NCBI GenBank assembly: GCA_020632995.1
Contig: JACKEN010000010.1
Span: forward strand, 1 to 64,000
From: Deltaproteobacteria bacterium
GTDB taxonomy: Bacteria > Myxococcota > Kuafuiibacteriia > Kuafuiibacteriales > Kuafuiibacteriaceae
Direction of reading: 5' to 3'
DNA: 64,000 nucleotides
Shown here: positions 35,241 through 46,600 of the stretch, piece by piece
Layout of the letters: each line of letters begins with the position of its first letter
How positions within the stretch are numbered: position 1 is the first letter of the stretch
Notes under the pieces: model-generated
Database searches by the model: none
What the model was told of the DNA's origin: nothing
The model's input: the letters and a program-made list of their open reading frames with translations, nothing else
Program-made: the position numbers and the translations under genes

Positions 35241-36508
35241 GCGCGCGCGCGGTGCAACTCGGCCTGCGCGCGAACATGGCGCAGTTCACCCTGCTCGTGG
35301 TGGTCAACGCCTTCGTCGGCGCGATGGTGGGGATGGAGCGGAGCGTCCTGCCCGCCATCGCGGAGGGCGAGCTGGGCCTCGCGGCCCGGAGCGCCATCCT
35401 CTCCTTCATCCTGGTCTTCGGCGTCACGAAGGCGCTCGCCAACTACTTCGCCGGCCGGGGCGCGGACCGCCTGGGCCGAAAGCCGATGCTGGTGGCGGGC
35501 TGGATCCTGGCCGCCCCGGTGCCCCCGCTCCTGATGTGGGCCCCGTCGTGGGGCTGGATCCTGGCCGCCAACGCCCTGCTGGGAGTGAGCCAGGGCCTCA
35601 CCTGGTCGACCACGGTGATCATGAAGATCGACCTCGCCGGCCCCGAGGACCGAGGGCTGGCCATGGGGCTCAACGAGTTCGCAGGCTACCTGGCGGTGGC
35701 CCTGTCTGCCCTCGCCACCGGCTACATCGCGTCGCAGGTGGGGTTGCGCCCCCAGCCCTTCTACCTCGGGGTGGGCTTCGTCGTCCTCGGCCTGGGCCTG
35801 TCGCTGTTCGCGGTGCGTGAGACCCACCACCACGCGGCGACGGAGACCAGCAGGCTGCGTGACCCCGCGGAGCACCTCAGCGCGCGCGAGGTCTTTCGGC
35901 GGACCAGCCTCACCAATCGCGACCTGTCCACGGTGAGCCAGGCCGGCCTGGTGAACAACCTGAACGACGGCATGGCCTGGGGCCTCTTCCCCCTCCTGTT
36001 CGCGGCCGCGGGGCGCTCGCTCGGCGAGATCGGGCTCCTCGCCGCAATCTATCCTGCGGTGTGGGGCATCGGTCAGCTCTTCACCGGCGCCTGGTCGGAT
36101 CGCGTCGGCCGAAAGCGCCTCATCGTGGCCGGGATGGGCATCCAGGCCGCCGGCATCGGCCTCACCGCGGCCGGCGCGGACATGCCCGCCTTCGTGGTGG
36201 GCGCGGTGCTCCTCGGCCTGGGCACCGCCTGCGTCTACCCCACCCTCCTCGCCGCCATCGGCGACGTCGCCCACCCGAGCTGGCGCGCCTCCGCGGTGGG
36301 CGTGTACCGCCTGTGGCGCGACCTCGGCTACGCGGTGGGGGCGCTGTTGGCTGGCGTGGTGGCCGATCTCCTCGGGCTCTCGGCCGCCGCGTACGTTGTG
36401 GCCGCGCTCACCTTCGCCTCCGGCGCGGTGGTGGCGCTGCGCATGCGCGAGACCTGCGGGGGCGCCGCGCCGATGCGCGGCGCCATCCTGCCCGCGCGTC
36501 GGAGCTGA
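35237..36508 (+). CDS. MFS transporter
   Basis: A 423-residue protein with about twelve membrane helices. Loop 2-3 has the MFS signature GRGADRLGRKPMLVAG, repeated in the second half as GAWSDRVGRKRLIVAG. The GTG at 35237 overlaps the corrected stop of the arsR-rhodanese gene. The central loop (about residues 200-225) is polar and has HHH. Co-expression with an ArsR-rhodanese regulator suggests export of a toxic ion or small molecule related to sulfur or metalloid stress; the substrate is unknown. Confidence 0.88.
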   Translation: MSARAVQLGLRANMAQFTLLVVVNAFVGAMVGMERSVLPAIAEGELGLAARSAILSFILVFGVTKALANYFAGRGADRLGRKPMLVAGWILAAPVPPLLMWAPSWGWILAANALLGVSQGLTWSTTVIMKIDLAGPEDRGLAMGLNEFAGYLAVALSALATGYIASQVGLRPQPFYLGVGFVVLGLGLSLFAVRETHHHAATETSRLRDPAEHLSAREVFRRTSLTNRDLSTVSQAGLVNNLNDGMAWGLFPLLFAAAGRSLGEIGLLAAIYPAVWGIGQLFTGAWSDRVGRKRLIVAGMGIQAAGIGLTAAGADMPAFVVGAVLLGLGTACVYPTLLAAIGDVAHPSWRASAVGVYRLWRDLGYAVGALLAGVVADLLGLSAAAYVVAALTFASGAVVALRMRETCGGAAPMRGAILPARRS

Positions 36509-36551
36509 CCCTTGGGTTGTCACCTCGGGCCCGATAACCGACACTCTGCCC

Positions 36552-36857
36552 ATGCCACTGCTGTTGGGTTGCCTCGGCCTCGCGTTCCCGCGCTTCGTGC
36601 TGGTGCTCGTCTGGCTCTTCGGCGGCGGCTACATCGGCCGCGCCTTCGACACCGTGCTGTGGCCGATCCTCGGCTTCTTCTTCCTCCCCCTCACCACCCT
36701 CGCCTTCGTCTACTCGATGAACTCCCTGGGCATGCCGGGCGAGGTGCCGCCGCTGGGTTGGGTGCTGGTGGGCCTGGGCGCGGTGAGCGACCTCGGCCTG
36801 CTGGGCAACGGCGAGCGGGGCCGGCGGCGGCATCGACGGCGGCGGGACGAGGACTGA
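36552..36857 (+). CDS. small membrane protein, hypothetical
   Basis: A 101-residue protein with two to three predicted membrane helices (LGLAFPRFVLVLVWLFGGGY, FFFLPLTTLAFVYSMN, and a weaker third) and a basic Arg-rich C-terminus that would stay inside. I recognise no named family beyond general resemblance to short conserved membrane proteins. It is 43 bp downstream of the MFS gene and converges with the PA-like pair. Confidence 0.65.
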   Translation: MPLLLGCLGLAFPRFVLVLVWLFGGGYIGRAFDTVLWPILGFFFLPLTTLAFVYSMNSLGMPGEVPPLGWVLVGLGAVSDLGLLGNGERGRRRHRRRRDED

Positions 36858-36910
36858 GCGTCCGGTCGGGGTGGCCCCTGCTCGCGAAGCCGCGCGAGGT
36901 GGGGACCTCG

Positions 36911-39900
36911 TCAGAAGGCGTCGGCAGGGTTGCGGATCAGGACGATGTCCGAGACCCCGTAGCCGGGGCGGTTCGCGTAGCCGCCGGTGGCGCTGCCGGC
37001 CACGTACACGCCGCGAGCGGCGGTGTGCACCCGCACGTCGCCCAGGGCAGGCAGGGTTGCGCTCGAGGACTCGGCGCCGGTGGCGGTCAGCATCCGCACG
37101 TCGACCTGCAGGTCAGGGCGCTGGGTGACCACGGCGAGGTCGTCTCGCGGCCCGAGGTCGAAGGCGAGCAGGCTCGCGTTCGCCGGCCCGGGCACCTGCC
37201 AGGTGAACGCGTCGAAGGCGACGTTCCCGTCCTGGAGGTACTGCACCTCACCGCTCGGCCGCACGACCCAGCGCGCGTCGGCGTCGTTGACCGCGATCCG
37301 ATAGTCCCCGAACGTCCTGAGCACCGCCGGGAGGGAGGTCGACAGGATCGAAGGCGAAGCCGTTCGCGGCCATCCCGTCGCGCACCGCGATCCACAAACC
37401 CTGGCGCGAGACCGCGACGCGGTCGGCGAAGTACCAGGACCGAAGCCCGTTGTCGAACCAGGTCTGGAAGGCGGTGGCGGTGACCGCGCCGGTCGCGTCG
37501 AAGACGTGGACGGCGGTGAAGTTGTTGGGGAGGACGGCGCCGGTCATGACGAACTGACCGCCCCCGCTCGGGATGAAGCTCACCACGTCCAGGGTGTTGA
37601 AGTACTCCACCGCGCCTGGGTTGGTGGGCGCGAAGAAGAGCGGGACCGGCGCGGCCATGGTGCCGTCCGGCTGGACCTCGATCAGCGCGAGGCCGACGTC
37701 GGGCAAGCGCAGCAAGAGGAAGGTCCGGCCATCCTCGGTGAACGCGGCGTGGCTCGCGTGCGGGCGCCCCGCCGCGAGGTCCTCGAACTCGAGCACCCAG
37801 CGCCGGCGCCCGGACTCGTCGTAGCTGGCGAGGAAGCGCGACTCCGCCGACAGCGAGAACTCGCCGTCGCCGTCGAGGTCGGCCCCGGTGATCGAGCCGA
37901 ACACGAGCGCGTTGCCGTCCGGGTCGGCGCCCACCGCGATCGGGCGCTCGTCCCCGATGCTGCCCACGACCAAGACGTACGGGCGAAGGAGGCTCGAGAC
38001 GAGGGGCTCCGCGTCCACGCCGTCGAGCTCGCCGTCGCCGTCGGTGTCGCCGTTCTTGGGGTCGGTGCCGGCGGCGCGCTCGGCCGCGTCGTCGAGCCCG
38101 TCACCGTCGACGTCGGCGGCGGCGGGGTCGCCGAAGACGAGCGGGGCGTCGCGGTAGAACCGAAGCGGCGCGGACACCGGCCAGCCGACGCGCACCTCGT
38201 CGAAGTCCGAGATGCCGTCGCCGTCGGTGTCGGTGAGCTGATCCGAGGTCCCGTAGAGCCGCTCCTCGCGCGAGAAGAGCCCATCGCCGTCTTCGTCCGC
38301 CACGAAGGCGAGGACCACCCGGTCCCTGGGCATCAGCCGGAGCTGCTCGAAGTCGAGCTCGGCGCCGGTGAGGCGCGTCTCCACCGGGACCGACGCGCTC
38401 CGGTTCTCGACCGCGAGCACCGTCCAGAAGCCGGCGCTGCGACCGCCCCCGTCGATGGCCTCCACGTCGCGCAGGCGGGTGAGCACCCGCGATCCGCCCG
38501 CGCCCTCCGCGATGGCGAAGTCGGTCCCCTCCCGCAGCCCGAGGGTCTCGGTGAGCGCGTCGATCAAGCGCAAGCCGGCCGGCGCGCCCCCGTCCACGCG
38601 GGCCACGTTGGTGGCGACGTTGTAGACCTCGGGGGCCCGCTTGCCGTCGAAGTCGAAGCTGAGCTGAGCGGTCCGCGCCGCCGTCGCCTCGCCGACCGAG
38701 AACTCGAAGGCCTGGCCCGTCCGGTCGACCAGGTTGAAGCTCGCCGGCGCCAGGAAGACGCCGCTCGGGTTGGCCAACAGATCCAGCGCGTCCCGCGCCG
38801 ACAGCTGGGCCTGCACCAGGAAGGGGCCGCGGCTCTCACCCTCGCCGATGACGAGGTTGTTCGCCTCCTCGGGCAGGGCGAGGGTCGCGATGGACTTGAA
38901 GGACTGCGGGTTGTCCGGGTTCCGGGCGAGCGCGGTGACGATCAGGTCGTCGAGCTGGAAGGTGCGCGTGCCCTCGTTGTCGATGGCGAGCCGCGCGGTG
39001 ATGGTGCCCCCGGTGATCGTCTCGTCGCGCGCGATGGTCCCGCTGAGGGCGCTCGAGTAGGCCATCGCGGAGCTCTCGGCGCTGCTCCGCTCGAAGGAGA
39101 CGCCGTCGTTTCGCACGAAGCCGCCGGTGACGCTGGAGTTGCCGCCGACCGAGACGGCGAGCCCGGACGGGAAGCCGACGTTGCTGCCCACGCTCAGCTC
39201 GTTGCTGACCTCCAGCGAGGTCGAGGTCGCGAGCGCGGTGGTCCAGCCCGACGCGGTCTCGGTGCTCCGGCTGAGCGCCGTGCTGTACTGCCCCTCCTGG
39301 GTGGTCCCGTCGGCGAGGGTCAAGGACAGCTCGATCTGGACCGCCTGCTCGAGCCGGACGTGCGCCTTCGGGAGGTCCGCGAGCAGGGCGTCGGTCGAGC
39401 TCTGGTTGATCTCCTCGAAGTCGGAGCGCCCGTCGCCGTCGGTGTCGGCGAGGGTCGGGCTGGTGCCGTAGCGCTCGAGCTCGGCGCCGTCGAAGAAGGC
39501 TGGGTTGCCGCCCGCGTCCCCGTCGCTGTCGACGTTGATGGCGGAGCTGCCGTAGGTCCGGATCTCCTCCAGGTCCGTGAGCCCGTCGCCGTCGGTGTCC
39601 GCGGCGCGCGGGTCCGTGCGCAGGCGCAGCTCGATCGGATCGCAGAGCCCGTCCCCGTCGCTGTCGGCCACCATCGGGTCGCTGGTCACGGTGCGCTCCG
39701 TGATGTCGCCCTGCCCGGTCTCGTCGACCCGCAGGGTCCAGCCCGCGGTCTCGGCCGCGTTGGGCACGCCGTCTCCGTCGAGGTCGTCCGGGGTCGGCGC
39801 GGCGAGGGTGCAGCCGACGCTCGAGGTGGTCGCGAGCGGGCTCACGCTGCCCGCCGCGACGGTCCAGGCGCTCTTGCCTCCGCCGTTCTCGGCCGCGACG

Positions 39901-40205
39901 CCATAGGCGTAGTGGACGCCGGGCACGACGTCGAAGTCGCGGTAGCTCTCCTGGTCCGCGGTCAGCTCGGCGATCACGACGAGCGCGCTCGGATCGGGCG
40001 CGCTGTCCACGGTGGCGAGCTCCTGCCGCCCGAGGAGGAACCGCTCCTCGTTGTCACTCGCGTCGGTCCAGGTGATCCGGACGGAGCCCACGAGGGCCTC
40101 GGCGGCCACCGCGGCCGGCGCCGAGGGCGCGTTCACGGTGGGCGAGTCGTCGGCGCAGGAGAAGAACAAGGCGCTCAGGAGCGCGATCGAGCGGAGCGCT
40201 TTCAT
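36911..40205 (-). CDS. protective-antigen-like pore-forming lipoprotein 2, one frameshift
   Basis: About 1097 residues after correcting one base near 37335. A lipoprotein-type signal (LLSALFFSC) is followed by an FnIII-like domain (about 30-125). From about residue 138 the protein parallels anthrax protective antigen: PTPDDLDGDGVPN...GWTL like PA's calcium site, SDFEEINQ...VRLEQ like the linker into the pore domain, a Ser-rich strand region (about 305-390), TITARLAIDNEGT like its NANIRYVNTGT, and LIDALTETLGL like LKEALKIAFGF. Additional TSP3 repeats (DTDGDG) flank the core. The C-terminus is propeller-like and ends in SDIVLIRNP. Its start overlaps the stop of its paralogue (ATGA). No PA14/furin segment is present. 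Confidence 0.8.
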
Positions 40206-43200
40206 TGTGCGGACCTCAGCTGGGGGTTCTTGATCAGCACGATGTCGACGCCGCCCCGAGCCGGCAGCGTCGGCTCGAGCGCGGTGGTCGTCTCCACCGC
40301 GACGAAGAGGTGGCCGACCTCGTTTCTCGCGATGTCGCGGACGAAGGTCGTGGGATCGCCGAGCGCCTCCTCGAAGGCGAGGTTGCCGACCAGATCGTAG
40401 GCGGCGACCGCCGCCTGGCCTCCGCTGTAGCGATAGCCGAGCACCACCTGGTTCGTGGGGCTGACGTCCAGGGCGGTGACGTCGGGGTCGTTGTTCAGCG
40501 GGCCGAGCGGGAGATCTCGTCGCCACACCGTGGCGCCGGCGACGTTGCGGCGGATCAGGTAGCTCGAGCTCCCGTCGTTGCCGGCGAACAGGAAGCCGCT
40601 CTCCCCGTCGACGCCGAGCCCAGCCACACCGTCGCAGGGAAACGACGTGATCGGGGTGTAGCGGTCTCCGGAGAAGCTGCGCAGCTGAGTCTGGCATGCG
40701 TCGGTCGAGTTGGACTGGAGGAGGAAGTTGGGGCCCCGCAGGTCGCTGATGAACCGATCCGCGTAGACGGGCGCGAAGGCGTCGATGGCGGCGAGGTTCC
40801 CTCCGTCGCTCGCCCACGACACCATCGAGGCCATTCCGTCCCCCAGCCGCCGGTAGATCATCGCGACGCCACCGTCGGGGGCCGCCACGAGGCCGATCGG
40901 GATCGCGGTTTGGGTCGGCGTCGCGCCCTGGAAGTAGAAGTTCTCGAGGTCGAGGACGCCCGCCAGATCGCCAGCGGCGTCGATGCGCACCGCAAGGTTG
41001 CCTGCAGGCAGGCCGGGGAGCTCCCCGCCCGCGAACTGCGCCGCGATGTAGACCCCGGAGCTCCCCGCGGACACCAGCGCGGGCGCGAACGCGGTCAGCG
41101 CCTCGAACTGTCGGGTCCACAGCGGCTGCCCGTCCGCGGGGTCGAGGGCGCGCAGGAAGAGGCCGCCCCCCTGACCGTCCCCGTCGAGGTCGGCGGGGGA
41201 GCTGCCCAGGACGAACACGCGGTCCACGCTCGCCTCGACGGCGAACACCCGGTCGTCCCCGGCGTTCGCGATCGGCACGGCCCAGGTGCCGGTGACCCCA
41301 TCGGTGGGGAACGGATCCTCACCGTCGGGGAGGCCGTCCTGGTCGGTGTCGGCGCGGTTCGGGTCGGTCCCGCGGTCCCGCTCCTCGGGGTCGGTGAGCC
41401 CGTCCCGGTCCGCGTCGGCCACGGTGGGCGAGGAGAAGACCCGGCTGTTCGTCCGGTAGAACTCGATGGGTGAGTTGACGCTCCAGCCGGTGCGCGCCTC
41501 CGCGAAGTCGGACAGGCCGTCCCCGTCGGTGTCCGCGGCGCCGTCGCTGGTGCCGAGCAACCGCTCCTCCGTCTCGAACAGGCCGTCCCCGTCCCGGTCG
41601 GCGACGTAGAGGAGGAAGAGCTCGTCGCGCGGCATCAGGCGGATGTCCTCGAAGTGGAGGCCCTCGGCCAGCACGCGCTCCGACACCGGCGCCGCGGTGT
41701 CGGGGTTGGGCGTGGCGACGAGGACCCAGTACGCGACAAGGCGCCCCCCCTCCCGAACCGCGCGGACCCCGCGCAAGCCGCTGAGCACTCGATTGCTCCC
41801 GCCGGCGCGGGTCTCGGTCTCGAACCCGGTCGGGCCTTCGGGCATGCCGAGCACACCGCGCAGCGCGTCGCCGAGGCGGACGCCGGCCGCCGCGCCCGAC
41901 TCGACGCGCTCGATGTTGGTGGCGACACGATAGCGCTCCAGCGGCCGGGCGCCGCCGTAGTCGATGGTCAACAGCGCGGTGCGGTCGTGGGTGCTCTCGC
42001 CGATGGTGAACTGGAAGGCGGCGTCGGTCTCGTCGACCAGCTCGAAGCTGGCGGTCGAGAACACGAGCCCGCTCGGGTTCGCGAGGAGGTCGACGGCCTG
42101 CGCCGCGCTCAGGCGGCCCTCGACCCGGTAGGGTCCGCGCACCGCGCCCACGCCGAGCACGGTGTCCCCGATCGCGGTGGGCAGGGTGAGGGTCGTGACG
42201 GGCACGAAGCGGCTCGGCATCGCCGGGTCGCGCCGCTGCGCGGTCACGACGAGGCTGTTCAGCGAGAAGGCGCGGGCCCCGACGTTGGCGATCTCGAAGG
42301 TGACCGCGAGGGTGCCGCCGGAGATCTCGCTGCCTTGGGCGATCGCGCTGCCGACGTTCACCGCGTACGCCTCGGAGGCCGCGCTGCGCGCGCTCTGGGA
42401 GAACGTGGCCGCCCGCTCCTCCACGTAGCCCTCGGTCCAACCCACCGACGCGGTGGCCTCGTGTCCGAAGCCGGAGGTGCCCAGCATCGCGCTCTGGGAG
42501 ATGGACGCCGACAGCTCCGTGCTCTGGGTGATGCCGATCGAGGAGGTCTCCTCGAGCGAGGTGGTGGAGCTCTGCTCCATGCTCGCGACCTGCGCCACGG
42601 TCTGGGTCTGTCCGGTCGACAGGGTGAGCTCGAGGTCGACGTCGACCTCCCCGACCATGCGCAGCTCGGCGCGGGGCAGGTCGGCGAGGCGGGGGTTGGT
42701 GCCGTTCTGGTTGACCTCTTCGAAGTCGCTCCGTCCGTCGCCGTCGCTGTCGGCGAGGGTCGGAGAGGTGCCGAGGGTGGCGACCTCGGACCCGTCGTAG
42801 AAGCGGCTGTTGCCGCGCGCGTCGCCGTCGCTGTCGACATTGGTCGGGGAGCTGCCCCAGCGGTTGAGCTCCTCGATGTCGCTCAGGCCGTCGCCGTCGG
42901 TGTCGCGGAGGTTGGGGTCGGTGCGCAGCTGCCGCTCCTCGCGGTCGCAGAGCCCGTCGTCGTCGGTGTCCCCGCGCAGCGGATCCGAGCGCACGGTGCG
43001 CATGGTGGTCGTGCCCTGACCGTCCTCGTCGACGGTCACCGCCCAGCCGGTCGACTCGATGCTGTCCTCGAGCCCGTCGCCGTCGGTGTCGGTGGGGGTC
43101 GGATCGCCCCCGCAGTCGGTCGCGCCCACCGACAGGCGCACCCCGTCGCCGCCCATCAGCACGAACTCGCTCCGCCCGCCCGCGCCGCGGGCAGCCACCG

Positions 43201-43502
43201 CGTAGACGTAGGTGAGGCCCACGGTGACGTCGCGATCCGCATACGCCTGAATACCCGCCCCGACCGAGCCGACGACGGCCAGCGCGTCCGCGCGCGGCCG
43301 TGTCGTCGCGTCGAGCCACGAGCGCCCGCGCGATCACGAATTCCTGCTCGTCATCGCTGCGATCGAGCCAGCTGACCTCTATCTGCCCCCCGGCCGCCTG
43401 GGCCGAGACCGATTCGGGCGCCTTTGGTGGCTCGGAGCCAGGGTCATTCGTCTCTCCGCACGCGAGCGCGCCCGCCAAGGCCAGCGGGAAGAGACCTTGC
43501 AT
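40202..43502 (-). CDS. protective-antigen-like pore-forming lipoprotein 1, one frameshift
   Basis: About 1099 residues after correcting one base near 43290. Signal and lipobox (LAGALAC) are followed by an FnIII-like domain, then the same layout as its paralogue: DTDGDGLEDSIESTGW (calcium site), SDFEEVNQ...LRMVGEVDVDLEL, a Ser/Thr-rich strand region (SMEQSSTTSLEETSSIG), LAVTFEIANVGA, VDLLANPSGLVF, LGDALRGVLGM and LRLMPRDEL-type segment DIRLMPRDELFLLY. More TSP3 repeats lead to a propeller-like C-terminus with PQQ/SBBP-style blades ending in VDIVLIKNP. It is the first gene of the pair. The family is known to form oligomeric membrane pores; activity here is inference. Confidence 0.8.
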
Positions 43503-43543
43503 GGGTCAGCATCACGGTTGCGTGCGCTGAATCGGGGATCCCG

Positions 43544-43565
43544 TCAAGTCGCCCACTTGAGTCTA
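43544..43565 (-). promoter_or_regulatory. promoter and candidate operator of the PA-like pair
   Basis: On the minus strand TAGACT (43565-43560) is a -10-like element. It abuts a perfect inverted repeat, TCAAGT-CGCCC-ACTTGA as read on the plus strand (43544-43560). The spacing and outer bases equal those of the ArsR-rhodanese site at 34551 (TCAAG-Y-N5-R-CTTGA). Confidence 0.5.
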
Positions 43566-43649
43566 TGTTGGTCGTATGTGGGATGGCAGCGATGGGCGCG
43601 AGGTGGCTGCTCGGGTTTACACTGGCACGTTGCCGTGGCCTCCGGACCG

Positions 43650-46600
43650 TCAGTCGCAGAGCGGCCGGTACGCCACCTCGAGCACCGCGGTCCGCGCGGG
43701 TGGCGTCACCAGCTCCACCGCGCCCGTGCGCAGGCTCCACTGCTCTGCCCCGCTCCCCGAATCCACCGCGGGCACCAGGACCCCGTCCAACCACACCATC
43801 ACCGACCCGGGGTCGGCAGCCTCGTCGAGCATGAAGCGTCGGCGCTGCCCGGCGACCGGGAGGCCACCCGCGACCACCGCGTCGATCCACGCGGGGTCGC
43901 AGATCTCCCGGTGCAGGCCCCCCGCCGCATCGGCCAGCGCGGCGAGGCGCGGGCTGGGCCCCGCGAAGAGGCCCCCGACGTTGCAGAATCCGCTGCGCGG
44001 CCCGGCGGCGCCGGAGATGGTGAAGGGCTGCCCGGGGCCGGCCGCGTGGCGCACGAGGTCCACCACCGACTGCGGGTCGTAGCTCCCCTGGTCGTCGCCA
44101 GCGGTGGCGTAGATCACCGCGAGGGGCCCTGAGCCACCGAGGAGCGGCCGGTTCCAGCCACCCGCCAGGGGCGCGGTGAGGGCCTGCCGGAGGGTGGCGA
44201 GGACGGTGGGGGTCCCGAAGGTCGCGCGGAGGCTCTGGACCAGGGTCGCGGACAAGGCGTCCTGCGGGGTCGGCAAGGTGGCTTGCTCACCACCCGCCAC
44301 TCCGGCCGCACCCCCACCGTGGCGCCGCCGTCGGCCAGATACCCGCAGGCGCCCACGAGGGTCGAGGTCGGCCGCTCCGCGGTGAGGGGGACCGGGCAGG
44401 TGGAGTCGGTGGCGAGGGCCCGCACCACCCCCACGCGATACGAGACCCCCGCCGCCTCGAGGAGGTCGATGAAGCGCCGGCCGGCGGCCGGCAGGGTAGC
44501 CTGCTCCTCGCCGAACTGGGGGTCATCCGCCACCACGAAGAGCACCCGCAGCTCCGACGGACCGGGCTCGAAGCGCTGCCGCCGCAGGCCCTCGGGATCC
44601 TCGAGCACCCGCACCGCGATCTGGTAGGGCGCCGCGATCCCCGCCGCGTCGACCTGCAACCAGGCCTGCGTCGGCCCGACGACCCCTGGCCTGAGCCTCA
44701 CCGTCAGACGCACCGACGCCCCGGGCGCGAGGGCGAGGTTGCCCGCCAGGAGGTCCGGGGGCGCCTCGAGCTCCAGGTTGGGGGCCGAGAGCCTGGCCCC
44801 GGTGAGCCGCACCGTGGCCCCGGACGGGTTCAGGAGCCGGAGCTCGGCCCTGGGCGTCGCGCAGCCCGGACCCGCCGGCCCCACGAGGAGCTCGGACGGG
44901 GTCACGATCAGCGGCACCAGCACCCCCTCCCCCCGGACGGGGATCACGAGCCGCTCCGCGCCGGCGGAGGAGAGGTAGAGCTCGAGGTCGGCGTGGTAGG
45001 CGCGGGCCGCAGTCGGGCGCAACTCCACCTGCACCGCGGTGGAGGTGCCGACCGCGATCACCCGGCCGGTGCGCCGCGCGTCCGTGATGCGGAACCCGGC
45101 GGTGTCGGCCCCCACCAGCCGGAGGTCGTTCAGCAGACAGGGCCCCGCGCCCTCGTTGGAGATCTCCAGCGTCCCCCGAGCCGGACGGCCGACCTCGACC
45201 ACGCCGAGCTCCAAAGCGGTGGTCGAGAGCCGGTGCTCGCACGGCGGAACCAGCACCCCCTCCCCCTGCAGCGTCACCTCCGCCGTGGGCCTGACGGGGT
45301 CGTTGGAGGTCAGCACGAGCGTCCCGTGGGTCGCGCCCACCGCGAGGGGAGAGAAGCGGACCTCCAGCTCACCTTCGGTGCCAGGCGGCACGCTCAGGCT
45401 CTGCACGTCCACCTCGAAGGGTGCCGCGCTGCCCTCGGTCGCCACTGACAAGAGCCCCTGCCCGGTGTTGCGGACGCGGAGCCGCCTGAAGGCCCGGGTG
45501 CCGAGCGCGGTGGGCGAGAACTGCAAGACATCCGGCACCACCTCCAGGCGCGGGCGCCCCGCGGTGCCGGCGAGGGGGAGCTCGCTCACGCGGTCGTCCC
45601 CCACGTCACCGGGCGGCGATGCACGAGGCTGACGGTGCGCTCCAACCGCCGGCCCACCGCGGTGGCCGGCGGCGCGAAGGCGACGCGCACGTTGAACGTC
45701 GCCCCCGGCGCCACCTCGACCTGCCCAGGCGCGTCGAGCACCTCGAAGCCCTCCGGGCCCGGGGCGAGCCGCACCTCCCGGAGCTCGACCGCCTCGGACA
45801 CCACGTTGGTGCATGTGGCGGTGCGCACCACCTGCTCGTCCGGCTCGACCCGCCCGAAGTCTACGAGCTCCGGGCTGCACTCGAACGCGTCTGGCCGCGG
45901 CCGGGCGCGCAGGGGCACCGCCAGGGCGCACGCGGCGGGCGCGCAGGTCGCGATCCACCAGCGCCCCTGATCCACCACCCGGTTGTCCCCCGGCGTGGCC
46001 ACGTAGGACAGCTCCGCCTCGAAGGCCTCCCCCGGCGCGAGCGTCTCGCCCGCCCCGAGCAGCGCGCCCCCGCGGGTGCGATCGGCCACCGAGAGGAGCT
46101 CGAAGCGCCCCGCGCCGTCGATCGTCTCCACCCGCGGCCGGCCCTGGCCGTCCAGGGGCACGAAGAGCTCCGCCGGTACGTCGTGCCGGTTCGTCAACGC
46201 GACCTGCAGACGCCGCTCGGAGCCCCACAGCACCGCGCCGAAGTCGAGCACCTCCGGGCGCACCTCGATCCGGGAGGCGACGCCCCGGCCCAGGAGGGCC
46301 ACTCGGACGTCCTGGAGGTTGGAGACGACCGTCAATCCGGATTGCACCGACTGCTCCTGGGGCGCCAGGGGCGTGAAGCGGACCTGCAGGCGGTGGGTGG
46401 CGCCCGGCGGCACGGTGACCCCCGCGCGCGTCCACTCGAAGCGATGCAGGTCGGTGCTCGCGTCGGGATCCGGCGCGAAGTCCTCGATGACGAGGGCGCC
46501 ATCACCGGCGTTCACCAGCTCCAGGTCGAGGGTGCGCGAGGTGCCGAGCGGGAGCTCACCGAAGTCCAGGGCCTCGGGCAGCACGAGATCCGGCTTCACG

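Noticed and set aside
34568..36508. A true regulator-transporter fusion
   Set aside because: One-base correction restores two normal overlapping genes, and neighbouring genes have the same kind of error.
37900..43100. Repeated GTC-CCC-GTC-like strings as a CRISPR array or satellite
   Set aside because: They encode the DTDGDG calcium-binding repeats of the PA-like proteins, with irregular spacing.
10494..43502. The toxin-like protein as the enzymatic partner of the PA-like pair
   Set aside because: They are 23 kb apart, on opposite strands, and nothing in the sequence links them.
43576..44132. Open frames on the plus strand between the PA-like pair and the ASH lipoprotein
   Set aside because: They overlap the minus-strand lipoprotein gene and have no recognisable protein features.
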